Of a stretch of 64,000 nt of DNA, positions 24,921 through 33,873 are shown piece after piece. The first letter of the stretch is position 1, and every line of letters begins with the position of its first letter. The stretch covers positions 2,232,001 through 2,296,000 of the forward strand of contig CP034120.1 of NCBI GenBank assembly GCA_003856375.1, read 5' to 3'. The notes beneath the pieces were generated by a model that was given only the letters and a program-made list of their open reading frames with translations, was not told where the DNA came from and ran no database searches. This stretch comes from Glaciecola amylolytica (GTDB taxonomy: Bacteria > Bacteroidota > Bacteroidia > Flavobacteriales_D > Crocinitomicaceae). The position numbers were made by a program, and so were the translations under genes.

Positions 24921-25742
24921 TTATGGAAATTTAGGGAATTGTTGGAAATTCGGTTCGCGCTTCTCTAAAAATGCACGTTTTCCTTCCTGAGCTTCTTCCA
25001 TCAAATAATACATCAACGTTGCATCTCCGGCAAACTCCATCAATCCTCTTTGACCATCCAATTCGGCATTCAATCCGCGCTTGATCATACGAATTGCCAA
25101 AGGAGAACGCTTCATGATTGTCTGACACCACTGAACAGTTGTATCTTCCAAATCTTTCAAAGCAACCACCTTGTTTACCATTCCCATTTTTTCTGCTTCA
25201 TCCGCAGTATATTGTTCACACAAGAACCAAATCTCGCGTGCTTTTTTCTGTCCCACATGACTTGCAAGGAAAGAAGATCCGAATCCGGCATCAAAACTTC
25301 CTACTTTCGGACCAGTTTGACCGAAACGTGCATTTTCAGAAGCAATCGTGATATCACAAACTACGTGCAAAACATGCCCGCCGCCAATCGCATATCCGTT
25401 TACCATCGCGATAACCGGTTTCGGTAAAGCACGGATTGCTTTGTGAACATCCAATACATTCAAACGCGGAACCCCGTTTTCGGAAATGTATCCTCCAACA
25501 CCTTTCACATTCTGATCACCTCCCGAACAAAATGCCTTGTCGCCTTCTCCTGTCAATACTACCACTCCAATATCTTGTCTTTCGCGGCAAATCTCCAAAG
25601 CATCCAACATTTCCATGTTTGTTTCCGGACGGAAAGCGTTGTAAACTTTCGGTCTGTTGATCGTAATTTTACCGATTCCATCAAAGAATTCGAATTTGAT
25701 ATCTGTGTAGGACTTAATGGATGTCCAGTTTCTATTTGACAT
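24921..25742 (-). CDS. menB: 1,4-dihydroxy-2-naphthoyl-CoA synthase MenB (273 aa)
   Basis: MenB closes the naphthoquinone ring of O-succinylbenzoyl-CoA in menaquinone synthesis (crotonase fold, cytoplasm). The oxyanion-hole segments [16 protein letters not shown] (about 71-86) and [20 protein letters not shown] (about 115-134) are present. The MenB-specific [20 protein letters not shown] (about 139-158) and the C-terminal [12 protein letters not shown] distinguish it from other enoyl-CoA hydratases. Length is typical. No other men genes are in the window; it appears to be transcribed alone. Confidence 0.96.
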   Translation of the reverse strand: MSNRNWTSIKSYTDIKFEFFDGIGKITINRPKVYNAFRPETNMEMLDALEICRERQDIGVVVLTGEGDKAFCSGGDQNVKGVGGYISENGVPRLNVLDVHKAIRALPKPVIAMVNGYAIGGGHVLHVVCDITIASENARFGQTGPKVGSFDAGFGSSFLASHVGQKKAREIWFLCEQYTADEAEKMGMVNKVVALKDLEDTTVQWCQTIMKRSPLAIRMIKRGLNAELDGQRGLMEFAGDATLMYYLMEEAQEGKRAFLEKREPNFQQFPKFP

Positions 25743-25846
25743 GTTTTGATTTTTTCTATTTACAAAAATAACAATGCTTGCATAAAATTCATCCTTCAGG
25801 ATTGTATTTATTTTGGATCAATCGGAGGATGAATCTTTATCAAAAG

Positions 25847-26755
25847 TTACGCTTTCTCTCCTTTTGGAGTATAGATGGTGATTCCGCTTTCATTATAAGC
25901 CTCAATTAAAGTCTGAAGCATCTTCGAAGCGTCGAAAGCCAATGTTTTTGCCTGCCCCACCAGTTGTTCCTTTGTCACTCCTTTTTCCTTAAATAATGGA
26001 AGTAATTCATCGCATTTCCGTTTTGCGGATTGTTCCGGGTTATGAACTTTTACGGAAACCGGTACGCGAGTTCCATCTTCCTGAATAACAGTCGTCTGAA
26101 AAATTTCTGGGTAATACACCGGATACTTGAAATCCGGAATAGCATCTTCCGAAACGTGTAAAGAAGTTCCGGCATTATCGAGTGTTACTCCAACATAGAG
26201 AATTTTTCCATTCATCTGAGCAACTCGCGCGAAAGGACTGTTTTCCGTATAAGGCGTCAATTCACCCAAATGTCCGTTGGCGAACCAATCTGCTTTCGGA
26301 CCGAAACAACAAACCGGTTCCGTGGGACTTTCAGAGCGTTTCACTCCGGGAAGTTTTCTGAAATATTCCGTAATTGCGCCCATTTTTGAAGGTTCGTTTG
26401 CTACATCAAACTCTTTCAGATTCCGGATATAATCCAATTGATATCCTGCGTTCGGTGAACTGGGCATTAGTAAATTTCCTTCCGGGCCAATGACCTGAAT
26501 CAGTGCATCAACAAATGTTTTGGGACCACCCTGAACAAAACCGATCTTCGAAAAGCTGCTGTGAACCAACACAGAATCTCCGGCTTGAAGTCCGCAATTT
26601 TTGAAATCACGAATCAGACTTTCCAACGAAGCTCCTTCACCTTTTGATTCTTGTTCCCGAATGATTTTGCGCTGTTTGTCCTTCTTGCTTTCTCTGTAAG
26701 CATTCAGCAGTTTGTCCGGAACAAGAGACCGGATAAAATTCCTCAGTGCCGACAT
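25847..26755 (-). CDS. AAC(3)-family N-acetyltransferase (302 aa)
   Basis: Belongs to the aminoglycoside 3-N-acetyltransferase fold (Antibiotic_NAT), which uses acetyl-CoA. Characteristic segments are LVHSSFSKIGFVQGGPKTFV (about 63-82), LLMPSSPNAG, a central region with GVTLDNAGTSLHVSEDAIPD (about 198-217, with the catalytic histidine of the LHxxE type) and a conserved Pro-Tyr strand. An N-terminal 40-residue basic extension (KKDKQRKII) is unusual for resistance enzymes. Many Bacteroidetes members lie near cell-surface sugar genes and probably acylate amino-sugars, so a resistance role should not be assumed. It overlaps the WG-repeat gene by one base (TAATG) and so is co-translated with it. 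Confidence 0.82.
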   Translation of the reverse strand: MSALRNFIRSLVPDKLLNAYRESKKDKQRKIIREQESKGEGASLESLIRDFKNCGLQAGDSVLVHSSFSKIGFVQGGPKTFVDALIQVIGPEGNLLMPSSPNAGYQLDYIRNLKEFDVANEPSKMGAITEYFRKLPGVKRSESPTEPVCCFGPKADWFANGHLGELTPYTENSPFARVAQMNGKILYVGVTLDNAGTSLHVSEDAIPDFKYPVYYPEIFQTTVIQEDGTRVPVSVKVHNPEQSAKRKCDELLPLFKEKGVTKEQLVGQAKTLAFDASKMLQTLIEAYNESGITIYTPKGEKA

Positions 26756-28866
26756 TAATCTAAAACGGGATTGATCAATTTATTTTCCGGAACATAGAAA
26801 TAATGCAGTTCCGTTCCTTTCGAAAGGATGTAGAAATCATCCTGAACTTTTCGGATGTTGGAATATTCCAAAGGAACTACCAGTTTTCCTTTATTGGTGT
26901 AAATTCCGTAAAAAGCTCCCAATGAAACAATGAAATGAGAATCATCCAGAACTTTGATCGTTGTGTGCTCAATAGGAATGACGATTTCACCTTTTGAATT
27001 GACGGCGCCTTTCAGCGTTAATAACTGTACAACTCCCAATCCGGATTTAAAACTTTCCGCATATTCATATGTTGCCGGAATAACGATTTTATTCTGTAAG
27101 TCAATGAATCCCCACTTTGCAGCCTTTTCAAAAGCCATCAAGGAGGAAACACTCCCTAATTTGGAATACGTAAATGGAACAATCGGTTTTCCACTCTTAT
27201 CAATGATCCCGAATTTGTTTGTTTTCGAAACTTTTGCATACATCCCCACAAATTCACCTTCTGTTTTGGCATTTGTGAAATAATCAAAGGTCGCAGGAAT
27301 CGCAGTTTCACCTTTTTTGTTCAGGTAACCGATTTTATCATCCGAAATCACCAAGGCACGATCAGAAACCAATCTTCCGATATCTTCAATCATGATGGTT
27401 TTCACTTCGTCTCCCTGAAAAGTAGCCAATTTCGAACTTTCATCTCCTTCAATGATAATCAATGAATCGCCGAACAAATTAATGGATTCATACAAAGGCT
27501 TCACTTTGAACGAACCGTAAACATCAATATAGCCTTCCAATCCTTTAAAGGTAACTTTCGCCATTCCATTGGAAAAGGAGAATGCTTCTTCATATTGTTC
27601 CGGAATTCTGGGATATCCCAAACCGTCGAAATAACCATACAGGCTGTCTTTCATGGCGTAGATCAATCCTTCTGAGAACTGTCCGATATCTTTATATTGC
27701 GGTTCAACAATGTATGCTCCGGAACGGTCGATGATTCCAAATACCGAATCCAACTCAACAATCGCTCTTCCTTTATCAAAGTCATTACAGCTGGTGTATT
27801 TAAACGGAATCACCACTTCATTTGCTTTGTTCACAAAACCGTATTTCCCGCTTTTTTCAGCCCAGGCCAATCCTTCCTTGAAAAAACCAACCGTGCTGTA
27901 CTGAGCCGGAATAACAGGCGTTCCATTCAAATCCATCCATCCGAATAAACCATTCTTTTTAAACGGAATGATTTGCTGCATTCCCAGTTCTTTGTCTTTT
28001 TTCAACTCCGAGGTATATGGATAATCCGGAAACTCTTTCTGGAATTTATCCAAACGTTCCAATGAATAATCCGCCATATACAATTGGTAGAGTTTTCTCC
28101 AGGCACTTTCAATATTCCGGTTTTTCGGATAGGTTTTGATGAACAGGTTGTAATCCTGCACCCTGTTCTGAGTTGTACTTAAATGATAAACCTGATCCTG
28201 CGCATCTGCTACATATGGATTTGACGGGAATTGCTTTTCGAAGCTTAAAAAGGAAGCGATTGTTTTTCCTTCTGTATTTTCCTTGTATTGCAAACGATGA
28301 AAGTTGTTCAGTGCTTCTTTCTGAAAATCAGATTGAGGATATTTTTTCAGGAACATATCAATCGCCGAAGATTTATTGGCAGATTTTGCTTTCACATAAG
28401 CAATCGAATCTCTGGAGTAGATTGCTTTGAATCGCTCTCTTGCCCAATCATTGTTTTTCTGGAAGTTGTCATATGCTTCTTCCGAAGGTGCTTTCAAAAC
28501 CTGCTGAAAAAGTCCTGTGGAAATTTCCTGACGCAGATTCGCAATTGCCAGATAGTCGAAATTGTGTTTCTTCAGCGATTCTTTTTGCTTATCCTTCATC
28601 AAACCATAAGTTTTTTCGGAACGCACAATTCGGATCAATGCCGAATCCAATTGATGAAAAGGATTGTCTTTACGGAAATAAATAAGCGCCAGACCATAAT
28701 TCGCCGCCGATTCGTTTGATTTCAAAGATTTTTCAAATTGCTTTTTTGCTTCGAAGTAATTAAACTGATTTAATGCTTTGAATGCATCATCGATTGAACC
28801 GGCCTGCGCTTTACCAAAGATGCAAAGAAGCGAGAGAACTAAAATTTTAATCTGCAGTGAACTCAT
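26755..28866 (-). CDS. WG-repeat protein with signal peptide (703 aa)
   Basis: After a signal peptide (from MSSLQIK to KAQA) come about 230 residues of helical, TPR-like repeats, then a tandem array of WG repeats (about residues 290-690). Units include NGLFGWMDLNGTPVIPAQYS, GKYGFVNKANEVVIPFKYTS and AKWGFIDLQNKIVIPATYEY. WG repeats form beta-propeller-like modules of unknown ligand and are common in Bacteroidetes exported proteins. I set the start at the ATG at 28866; the open frame extends 8 codons further to a TTG, but that stretch contains the -7 promoter box, so the mRNA probably begins at or next to the ATG. It is coupled to the AAC(3)-family gene. Confidence 0.85.
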   Translation of the reverse strand: MSSLQIKILVLSLLCIFGKAQAGSIDDAFKALNQFNYFEAKKQFEKSLKSNESAANYGLALIYFRKDNPFHQLDSALIRIVRSEKTYGLMKDKQKESLKKHNFDYLAIANLRQEISTGLFQQVLKAPSEEAYDNFQKNNDWARERFKAIYSRDSIAYVKAKSANKSSAIDMFLKKYPQSDFQKEALNNFHRLQYKENTEGKTIASFLSFEKQFPSNPYVADAQDQVYHLSTTQNRVQDYNLFIKTYPKNRNIESAWRKLYQLYMADYSLERLDKFQKEFPDYPYTSELKKDKELGMQQIIPFKKNGLFGWMDLNGTPVIPAQYSTVGFFKEGLAWAEKSGKYGFVNKANEVVIPFKYTSCNDFDKGRAIVELDSVFGIIDRSGAYIVEPQYKDIGQFSEGLIYAMKDSLYGYFDGLGYPRIPEQYEEAFSFSNGMAKVTFKGLEGYIDVYGSFKVKPLYESINLFGDSLIIIEGDESSKLATFQGDEVKTIMIEDIGRLVSDRALVISDDKIGYLNKKGETAIPATFDYFTNAKTEGEFVGMYAKVSKTNKFGIIDKSGKPIVPFTYSKLGSVSSLMAFEKAAKWGFIDLQNKIVIPATYEYAESFKSGLGVVQLLTLKGAVNSKGEIVIPIEHTTIKVLDDSHFIVSLGAFYGIYTNKGKLVVPLEYSNIRKVQDDFYILSKGTELHYFYVPENKLINPVLD

Positions 28867-28870
28867 GTTA

Positions 28871-28878
28871 CAAATATA
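28871..28878 (-). promoter_or_regulatory. -7 box of the WG-repeat gene
   Basis: TATATTTG on the minus strand is an exact TAnnTTTG, ending 4 nt before the ATG at 28866. The transcript would start at about the first base of the start codon, so it may be leaderless. Confidence 0.65.
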
Positions 28879-28940
28879 ACCATCTACCAATTAAAGGTAA
28901 GGTAAAACCTAACTAAAAGGGTGAAAAAATGTCAAAAAAA

Positions 28941-28965
28941 AACCCCGACGTTTATAGTCGGGGTT
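28941..28965 (-). terminator. Terminator after rpmE
   Basis: A 9-bp perfect stem (AACCCCGAC at 28941-28949 and GTCGGGGTT at 28957-28965) with a 7-nt loop is followed on the minus strand by a run of nine T. It lies 19 bp after the rpmE stop. Confidence 0.9.
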
Positions 28966-28984
28966 CATTATTTCGGGAAAGAAA

Positions 28985-29239
28985 TTACTTTTTGTATTTC
29001 GCGTAACGGTTGTTGAATTTATCGATACGACCTGCAGTATCCACGAATTGTACAATACCTGTAAAGAATGGGTGAGACTTGTGAGAGATATCCAATTTTA
29101 CTAATGGATAATCATTACCGTCTTCCCAAGTAATTGTTTCTGAAGTATTAGCAGAAGAATGACACAAAAATGCGTACTCATTCGTCATGTCTTTAAAAAC
29201 TACTAATCTATAATCTTCCGGGTGAATACCTGCTTTCAT
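28985..29239 (-). CDS. rpmE: 50S ribosomal protein L31, type B (84 aa)
   Basis: L31 bridges the ribosomal subunits. The opening [17 protein letters not shown] and the central [18 protein letters not shown], then SHPFFTG and [14 protein letters not shown], identify the type B form. It lacks the CxxC zinc pair of type A L31, keeping a single cysteine near residue 26. The length is usual for Bacteroidetes. It is a single-gene unit with its own promoter (29281-29309) and terminator (28941-28965), and is divergent from a lipoprotein gene. Confidence 0.95.
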   Translation of the reverse strand: MKAGIHPEDYRLVVFKDMTNEYAFLCHSSANTSETITWEDGNDYPLVKLDISHKSHPFFTGIVQFVDTAGRIDKFNNRYAKYKK

Positions 29240-29280
29240 ATCTTGTTATGCTTTTTTTATTCTTATTCAAAAATGGTTTG

Positions 29281-29309
29281 CAAAGATAATCAAACTTTTT
29301 AATTCACAA
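29281..29309 (-). promoter_or_regulatory. Promoter of rpmE
   Basis: On the minus strand TTG (29307-29309), an 18-bp spacer and TATCTTTG (29281-29288), an exact TAnnTTTG. It leaves a leader of roughly 35-40 nt before the rpmE ATG, enough room for control at the RNA level. Confidence 0.75.
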
Positions 29310-29339
29310 CAAAAAAAATAAAACCTATTACACTTTCGT

Positions 29340-29347
29340 TATTTTTG
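29340..29347 (+). promoter_or_regulatory. -7 box of the beta-helix lipoprotein gene
   Basis: TATTTTTG is an exact TAnnTTTG and ends 2 nt before the first ATG (29350) and 5 nt before the second (29353). A transcript starting 4-5 nt after the box would favour the second ATG and a leaderless message. Confidence 0.6.
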
Positions 29348-29349
29348 TC

Positions 29350-30759
29350 ATGATGAAACTTGTAAATCTTTTTTTCGGAGTTGCGATTTTAGCCGCGCTT
29401 TTGTTCAGCAATTCTTCCTGTAAAAAGAAGAACCTATTCGGAGACGGCAATTTGGGCTTTTCAACCGACACACTCGTGTTTGACACGGTTTTTACCACTA
29501 TTGGCTCCACTACCAAGTACTTTAAAATTTACAATCCTCAAAACAAAGCCCTAAAGATAAGCGAAGTTCAGCTGATGGGAGGAAGTAATTCTCCTTTTAA
29601 ATTGAATTTAGACGGTGTCAAAGGAAATTACTTTACGGATCTGGAAATGGAATCGGGAGACAGCTTGTTTTGCTTTGTAGAAGTGAAATTAAGCGTCAAC
29701 GGGCAGAACTTACCGGTTGTTGTCGAGGATTCGGTTCGTTTCCGTACAAACGGAGAAGATCAATATGTCAAACTGGCCGTTTGGGGTCAGGATATGTACT
29801 ATCATTATTCCAATCTCAGCGCGGGTATCATCGATACAAACGAAGGAACCTGGCCGAATGACAAACCCCATGTAATTTACAATCAGGCTTTCGTAGATTC
29901 CGCTAAAACATTAAACATTATCGGAGGAACCCGGATTTATTTACACAAAGGAGCTATTCTCTGGAACTACAAGGGAACTCTGAATATTGACGGCGATTAC
30001 AACAATAAAGTAACCATTCAGGGCGATCGTTTAGAGGCCTATTATAAAGATGTTCCGGGACAGTATTACGGAATTTATTATCAGGAAGCAAGGCCTTCAA
30101 TGATCGATAACGTGATCATCAAAAATGCAATCGCAGGAATCCATGTTGATTCACGTGATATGGCTTATACTCAGAACACTTTAACGATTTCAAACACGGA
30201 AATTCTCAACGCGGCAAGCTATGGTTTGTTCCTTTTTAACGGACCGAAAGTATATGGTGAAAACGTACTCGTACACAGTTCCGGAGTTCATTCACTTCTC
30301 GTCATTCAGGGGGCTGATTTCACGTTTAATCATTGTGATTTCTTAGGCTACGGAAGCGGTGAAGGTTCAACTCCTGCTGTTGGAATTTCAAATTATTACA
30401 CGAATTCTCAGGGAACTTTTGTCTCCCCTATTCCAAATGCGATTTTCAATAATTGCGTGATTTATGGAAGTAACGGAGATCAATTGGCGATTGATACCAT
30501 TCAACCGGGAGGATTGACCCTGAATTTTCATTTCAGAAACTCGGTGATCTTTAAAAGTGATTTGAGCAATCCAATGTTTAGCAGTTCCAACAACAACAAT
30601 CCCTTGTTTATTAATACTGGACAGGATAATTTCAAATTTTACAGTTCCTCCAGTTTGAACAATCAGGGAAATCCGGCATACCTCACACAATCCGGATTGG
30701 ATATTCTGGGAGCTTCAAGAAATCCCGTAACTCCGGACATCGGGGTGTATGAAAATTAG
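29350..30759 (+). CDS. Lipoprotein with right-handed beta-helix repeats (469 aa)
   Basis: The N-terminus MMKLVNLFFGVAILAALLFS leads to a lipobox NSSC (Cys-24), so the protein should be lipid-anchored in the envelope. Residues about 40-150 form an Ig-like region, and about 170-440 form a parallel beta-helix with repeated hydrophobic rungs (GTRIYLHKGAILWNYKGTLN, then NVIIKNAIAGIHVDSRD and similar). Such helices often bind or cut polysaccharides, but no catalytic residues can be assigned. The C-terminal LGASRNPVTPDIGVYE resembles the end of the choice-of-anchor/parallel-beta-helix family found in Bacteroidetes. The start may be the second ATG (29353) because of the promoter position. A strong hairpin follows. 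Confidence 0.82.
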   Translation: MMKLVNLFFGVAILAALLFSNSSCKKKNLFGDGNLGFSTDTLVFDTVFTTIGSTTKYFKIYNPQNKALKISEVQLMGGSNSPFKLNLDGVKGNYFTDLEMESGDSLFCFVEVKLSVNGQNLPVVVEDSVRFRTNGEDQYVKLAVWGQDMYYHYSNLSAGIIDTNEGTWPNDKPHVIYNQAFVDSAKTLNIIGGTRIYLHKGAILWNYKGTLNIDGDYNNKVTIQGDRLEAYYKDVPGQYYGIYYQEARPSMIDNVIIKNAIAGIHVDSRDMAYTQNTLTISNTEILNAASYGLFLFNGPKVYGENVLVHSSGVHSLLVIQGADFTFNHCDFLGYGSGEGSTPAVGISNYYTNSQGTFVSPIPNAIFNNCVIYGSNGDQLAIDTIQPGGLTLNFHFRNSVIFKSDLSNPMFSSSNNNNPLFINTGQDNFKFYSSSSLNNQGNPAYLTQSGLDILGASRNPVTPDIGVYEN

Positions 30760-30790
30760 CAGTTTTGAGTTTCAAAGAATTTCATATAAA

Positions 30791-30824
30791 AAAGTCGGGG
30801 CGAAAAATTTTTCGCCCCGACTTT
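30791..30824. terminator. Bidirectional terminator between convergent genes
   Basis: A perfect 34-bp palindrome (AAAGTCGGGGCGAAAAA and its complement) has T-runs on both sides. It serves the lipoprotein gene on the plus strand and mdh on the minus strand. Confidence 0.9.
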
Positions 30825-30849
30825 TTTTATGCTTTAAAGATCTGTCTGA

Positions 30850-31776
30850 TTAGTACTTCAGATCTCCGTTTATCTCTCTTACAGCATTAGCTGCTTCAGT
30901 AAATTTAGCTTGCTCCTCAGCAGTAAGCGTAATGTTCACGATCTGCTCAACTCCGTTTGCCCCGATAATTGCAGGAACTCCCAAACAGATATCGCTTTGT
31001 CCGTATTCACCTTCAAGCATCAAAGAACAAGGAATCATTTTCTTCTGATCGCAAGCAATTGCCTGAACCATTACAGAAACAGCTGCACCCGGTGCATACC
31101 AAGCTGAAGTTCCCAATAATTTAGTCAGAGTTGCTCCTCCTACCTTCGTTTCTTCAACCACATATTTCTGTTGCTCATCACTTAGAAACTCCGTTACAGG
31201 AACACCATTTCTTGTTGCTTTGCTCAATAAAGGAAGCATTCCAGTATCACTGTGTGCAGCGATTACCATACCGTCTACATCAGAAATCGGACTTCCCAAC
31301 GCTTCAGCCATTCTGTATTTGAATCTTGCAGAATCCAATGCTCCACCCATTCCGATAATCTTGTGCTTAGGAAGACCTGAAGTTTTGTGCACCAAATACG
31401 CCATTGTATCCATTGGATTGGAAACAACAATAATGATCACTTCCGGAGAATGTTTTACCAGATTTGCTGTAACGTCTTTCACGATACCTGCATTGATTCC
31501 GATCAATTCTTCACGTGTCATTCCCGGTTTTCTTGGAATCCCTGAAGTGATTACAGCCACATGAGAACCCGCTGTTTTACTGTAATCTCCTGTTGTTCCA
31601 GTAATTTTTGTGTCGAATCCGTTAAGTGAAGCCGTTTGCATTAAATCCATTGCTTTACCTTCGGCAAATCCTTCTTTAATATCTACTAAAACTACTTCTG
31701 AACAGAAGTTTTTCATTGCGATATATTCCGCACAGCTTGCTCCTACAGCTCCTGCACCTACTACCGTTACTTTCAT
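30850..31776 (-). CDS. mdh: Malate dehydrogenase (308 aa)
   Basis: NAD-dependent oxidation of malate to oxaloacetate in the citric acid cycle. The Rossmann loop GAGAVGASCAEY (about 7-18) is at the N-terminus. ITSGIPRKPGMTREEL (about 76-91) carries substrate-binding arginines, IIVVSNPMDTMAYL and GMGGALDSARFKYRM follow, and AAHSDTGMLPLLS (about 172-184) holds the catalytic histidine. This is the LDH-like tetrameric MDH type, common in Bacteroidetes. Gene length is normal and it stands alone, convergent with the lipoprotein gene and sharing its terminator. Confidence 0.96.
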   Translation of the reverse strand: MKVTVVGAGAVGASCAEYIAMKNFCSEVVLVDIKEGFAEGKAMDLMQTASLNGFDTKITGTTGDYSKTAGSHVAVITSGIPRKPGMTREELIGINAGIVKDVTANLVKHSPEVIIIVVSNPMDTMAYLVHKTSGLPKHKIIGMGGALDSARFKYRMAEALGSPISDVDGMVIAAHSDTGMLPLLSKATRNGVPVTEFLSDEQQKYVVEETKVGGATLTKLLGTSAWYAPGAAVSVMVQAIACDQKKMIPCSLMLEGEYGQSDICLGVPAIIGANGVEQIVNITLTAEEQAKFTEAANAVREINGDLKY

Positions 31777-31877
31777 TGTTTTATGATTAAATGATAATAC
31801 TATTTCTTAAGCGCAACGAATTTAAGAATAAAACTTTGCTCCTGCTGTAAATTTTGTATAGAAATAACGTTATTTGT

Positions 31878-31981
31878 AATTGAGAAGTGAAAAGACAAAA
31901 GTGAAAAGTGAAATGAAGCAGGAATTGACCGCTGAACTCACAAAATTGCTCTTTTACATTTTCAATTTTACATTCTCAATT
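31878..31981. repeat. AT-rich intergenic element with inverted ends, copy 2
   Basis: A 104-bp stretch is bounded by the 9-bp inverted pair AATTGAGAA (31878-31886) and TTCTCAATT (31973-31981). Inside are the short direct repeats GTGAAAAG. The end sequences recall the element at 24852-24915. It contains no ORF and fills most of the gap between mdh and the sigma factor gene, so it looks like a miniature mobile element or its remnant. Confidence 0.5.
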
Positions 31982-32019
31982 AAAAAGAGGCAACCCTATT
32001 GACAATCTTTCGTTATTGA

Positions 32020-32598
32020 GTGGAGACAGTGAAACAGAATTGGGAATTGGATGAAATAATTGAGGGCTGCAAATCTTCCGACAGAAGAGCGCAAGAGCAG
32101 TTATTCAAAAAGTTTTACGGGAAAATGCTTGTGGTTTGCCAACGGTACATTCGCGATAAAGATTCAGCCCAGGAAGTTTTGCAGGAAGGTTTCATTAAGG
32201 TCTTTGAACATATTAAAGGATACGACAAAAAGGGATCTTTTGAAGGTTGGATGAGAAGAATCATTGTGAATTGTGCAATTGACTCGATCCGAAAATCAAA
32301 AAAGGATTTTATGCTGACTGATAATGACAATGATTTCAAATACATCCCTGAAGACGATGAATTGGGAGAAGATTGGGAAATCACATCATTAAAAGCAAGT
32401 GTAGCACTGGAAGCCATCAACAAGCTTTCTCCGGCCTACAAAGCAGTTTTCAACCTGTATGTGATGGAAGAATTCACACACAAGGAAATTGCCGAAATAC
32501 TGGAAATCAGTGAAGGAACGTCAAAATCTAATTTAGCTAAAGCCAAAATGAACCTACAGAATTATTTGAAACAAAAATTCACAAAAATTGCTCAATGA
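32020..32598 (+). CDS. ECF-type RNA polymerase sigma factor (192 aa)
   Basis: A group IV sigma-70 factor. Region 2 is seen at about residues 27-95 (LVVCQRYIRDKDSAQEVLQE and GYDKKGSFEGWMRRIIVNCA with the usual RDxxDAEDVxQ-like pattern), region 4 at about 130-185 (KLSPAYKAVFNLYVMEEFTH and KEIAEILEISEGTSKSNLAK). A short acidic linker joins them. The frame opens with GTG at 32020; GTG at 32029 is an alternative. The stop overlaps the ATG of the next gene (ATGA), a membrane protein that is the likely regulator of this sigma factor. Confidence 0.92.
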   Translation: METVKQNWELDEIIEGCKSSDRRAQEQLFKKFYGKMLVVCQRYIRDKDSAQEVLQEGFIKVFEHIKGYDKKGSFEGWMRRIIVNCAIDSIRKSKKDFMLTDNDNDFKYIPEDDELGEDWEITSLKASVALEAINKLSPAYKAVFNLYVMEEFTHKEIAEILEISEGTSKSNLAKAKMNLQNYLKQKFTKIAQ

Positions 32599-33872
32599 AA
32601 AACATTGAACAGCTTATAAAAGAGTCACTTGACAACCATGAATTGCCTTACAACGAGGCAGCATGGGAATCTATGTCTAAGCGTTTAGACGGAACGACTC
32701 CTTCTCCATTCTACCGTAAATGGTGGGTTGCAGCCTCTGTTGGGACAGTACTTGTTGGTTCTGCTCTGTTTTTCGCATTGAATTCTCAATCGGAATCCAC
32801 TGATCAAACCAAAAACACGACGCCTGTAGTTAGCCGGAATGCAGAGAATCCTCAAGTAAAAAATCAGGATAAAACGCAGACTTCGCAAAATACGATCCCT
32901 CAAACACACATACCGCACATCGAAGAAAATCAAGCAATTGTTTTTCACGATGAAACTACCCCTAAAAATCACCAGCACTCGAATCCTGTTCATTCGAACG
33001 GGAATCAGAAAGGGGAACCTATCAACAAAAAAGACAACGAGGGACAGCCGGCTTCGAATCCGAATTCGAAACCAACAATTGCTGATGCCAATCCTTCTAA
33101 AAATAGCCTTTTACCGGCAATTTTTAACAAATCAAAGTACTGTATCGGTGATGAAATTGAAATCACCAATCCAAATGAAAACACAACTATTCAGGTTCTT
33201 CAAAACGGAAAAAATCTGTTAACTGTAAAACCTGACACGAAAAAGACATTGATTGCTTCCAACGAAGGTTCGATTGATGTATTGGTTGGGAACCAAAAAC
33301 AAACAGTGTCTGTTTACGGTACAACAACCGATTTATATATTCATGTTGATCCTTCTCTGATTTATGAGAATGCTATTCCGGCTGTTCGATTTAGCGTATC
33401 CGGAAATGACAATCCTGTTCATTGGAAAGTTGAAAAGCATACTGGCGAAGTTGAAAACGGAACGTTCATTGTACATCCTTATAAAGGAACTGAAATCTCT
33501 GTTTCTGTTTCCAGTAAAGATCAAAATGGATGCCTGGTGGTTGAAAACAAAACCATCTCAATTCCGGAAGAATACAACTTGAACGCATCAAAAGCTTTGG
33601 ATGTAAATGCTTCGGATGTTCGTTTCAATACCTTCATGCCTTATGCATTGAAAGAACGTAACACTCCGTTTGAATTGTACATTTATGATGCAAGATCCGG
33701 AAGAGTTATCTTCAAAACATCGGATGTATCCAATGGATGGAACGGTGTAGATTCTCAGACGGGAGAAATGCTGAAAAACGGTTCAACGGTACTTTGGAAA
33801 GTGATTATGAAGAATCCGAATCCGGGAGAACCAAGAGAATATAACGGAACACTTGTTTTAAAAACTGAATAA
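32595..33872 (+). CDS. Membrane-anchored partner of the ECF sigma factor, with gliding-type C-terminal domain (425 aa)
   Basis: The order is that of a single-pass anti-sigma factor: about 43 cytoplasmic residues (KNIEQLIKESLDNHELPYNE, AAWESM), one transmembrane helix (about 44-62), then a long Asn/Gln/Lys/Pro-rich periplasmic linker and beta domains. The last 80 residues (FNTFMPYALKERNTPFELYI, then WNGVDSQTGEMLKNGSTVLW) resemble the gliding-motility-associated C-terminal (CHU_C, T9SS type B) domain, although this protein has no cleavable signal peptide. It overlaps the sigma gene by 4 bp. No zinc-binding HxxxCxxC anti-sigma motif is present. I infer that it holds the sigma factor at the membrane and reports on something in the envelope. 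Confidence 0.75.
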   Translation: MKNIEQLIKESLDNHELPYNEAAWESMSKRLDGTTPSPFYRKWWVAASVGTVLVGSALFFALNSQSESTDQTKNTTPVVSRNAENPQVKNQDKTQTSQNTIPQTHIPHIEENQAIVFHDETTPKNHQHSNPVHSNGNQKGEPINKKDNEGQPASNPNSKPTIADANPSKNSLLPAIFNKSKYCIGDEIEITNPNENTTIQVLQNGKNLLTVKPDTKKTLIASNEGSIDVLVGNQKQTVSVYGTTTDLYIHVDPSLIYENAIPAVRFSVSGNDNPVHWKVEKHTGEVENGTFIVHPYKGTEISVSVSSKDQNGCLVVENKTISIPEEYNLNASKALDVNASDVRFNTFMPYALKERNTPFELYIYDARSGRVIFKTSDVSNGWNGVDSQTGEMLKNGSTVLWKVIMKNPNPGEPREYNGTLVLKTE

Positions 33873-33873
33873 A

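Noticed and set aside
25847-26755. Aminoglycoside resistance gene
   Set aside because: Only the fold is shared; the long basic N-terminus and coupling to a WG-repeat gene point to another substrate, so no resistance call is made.
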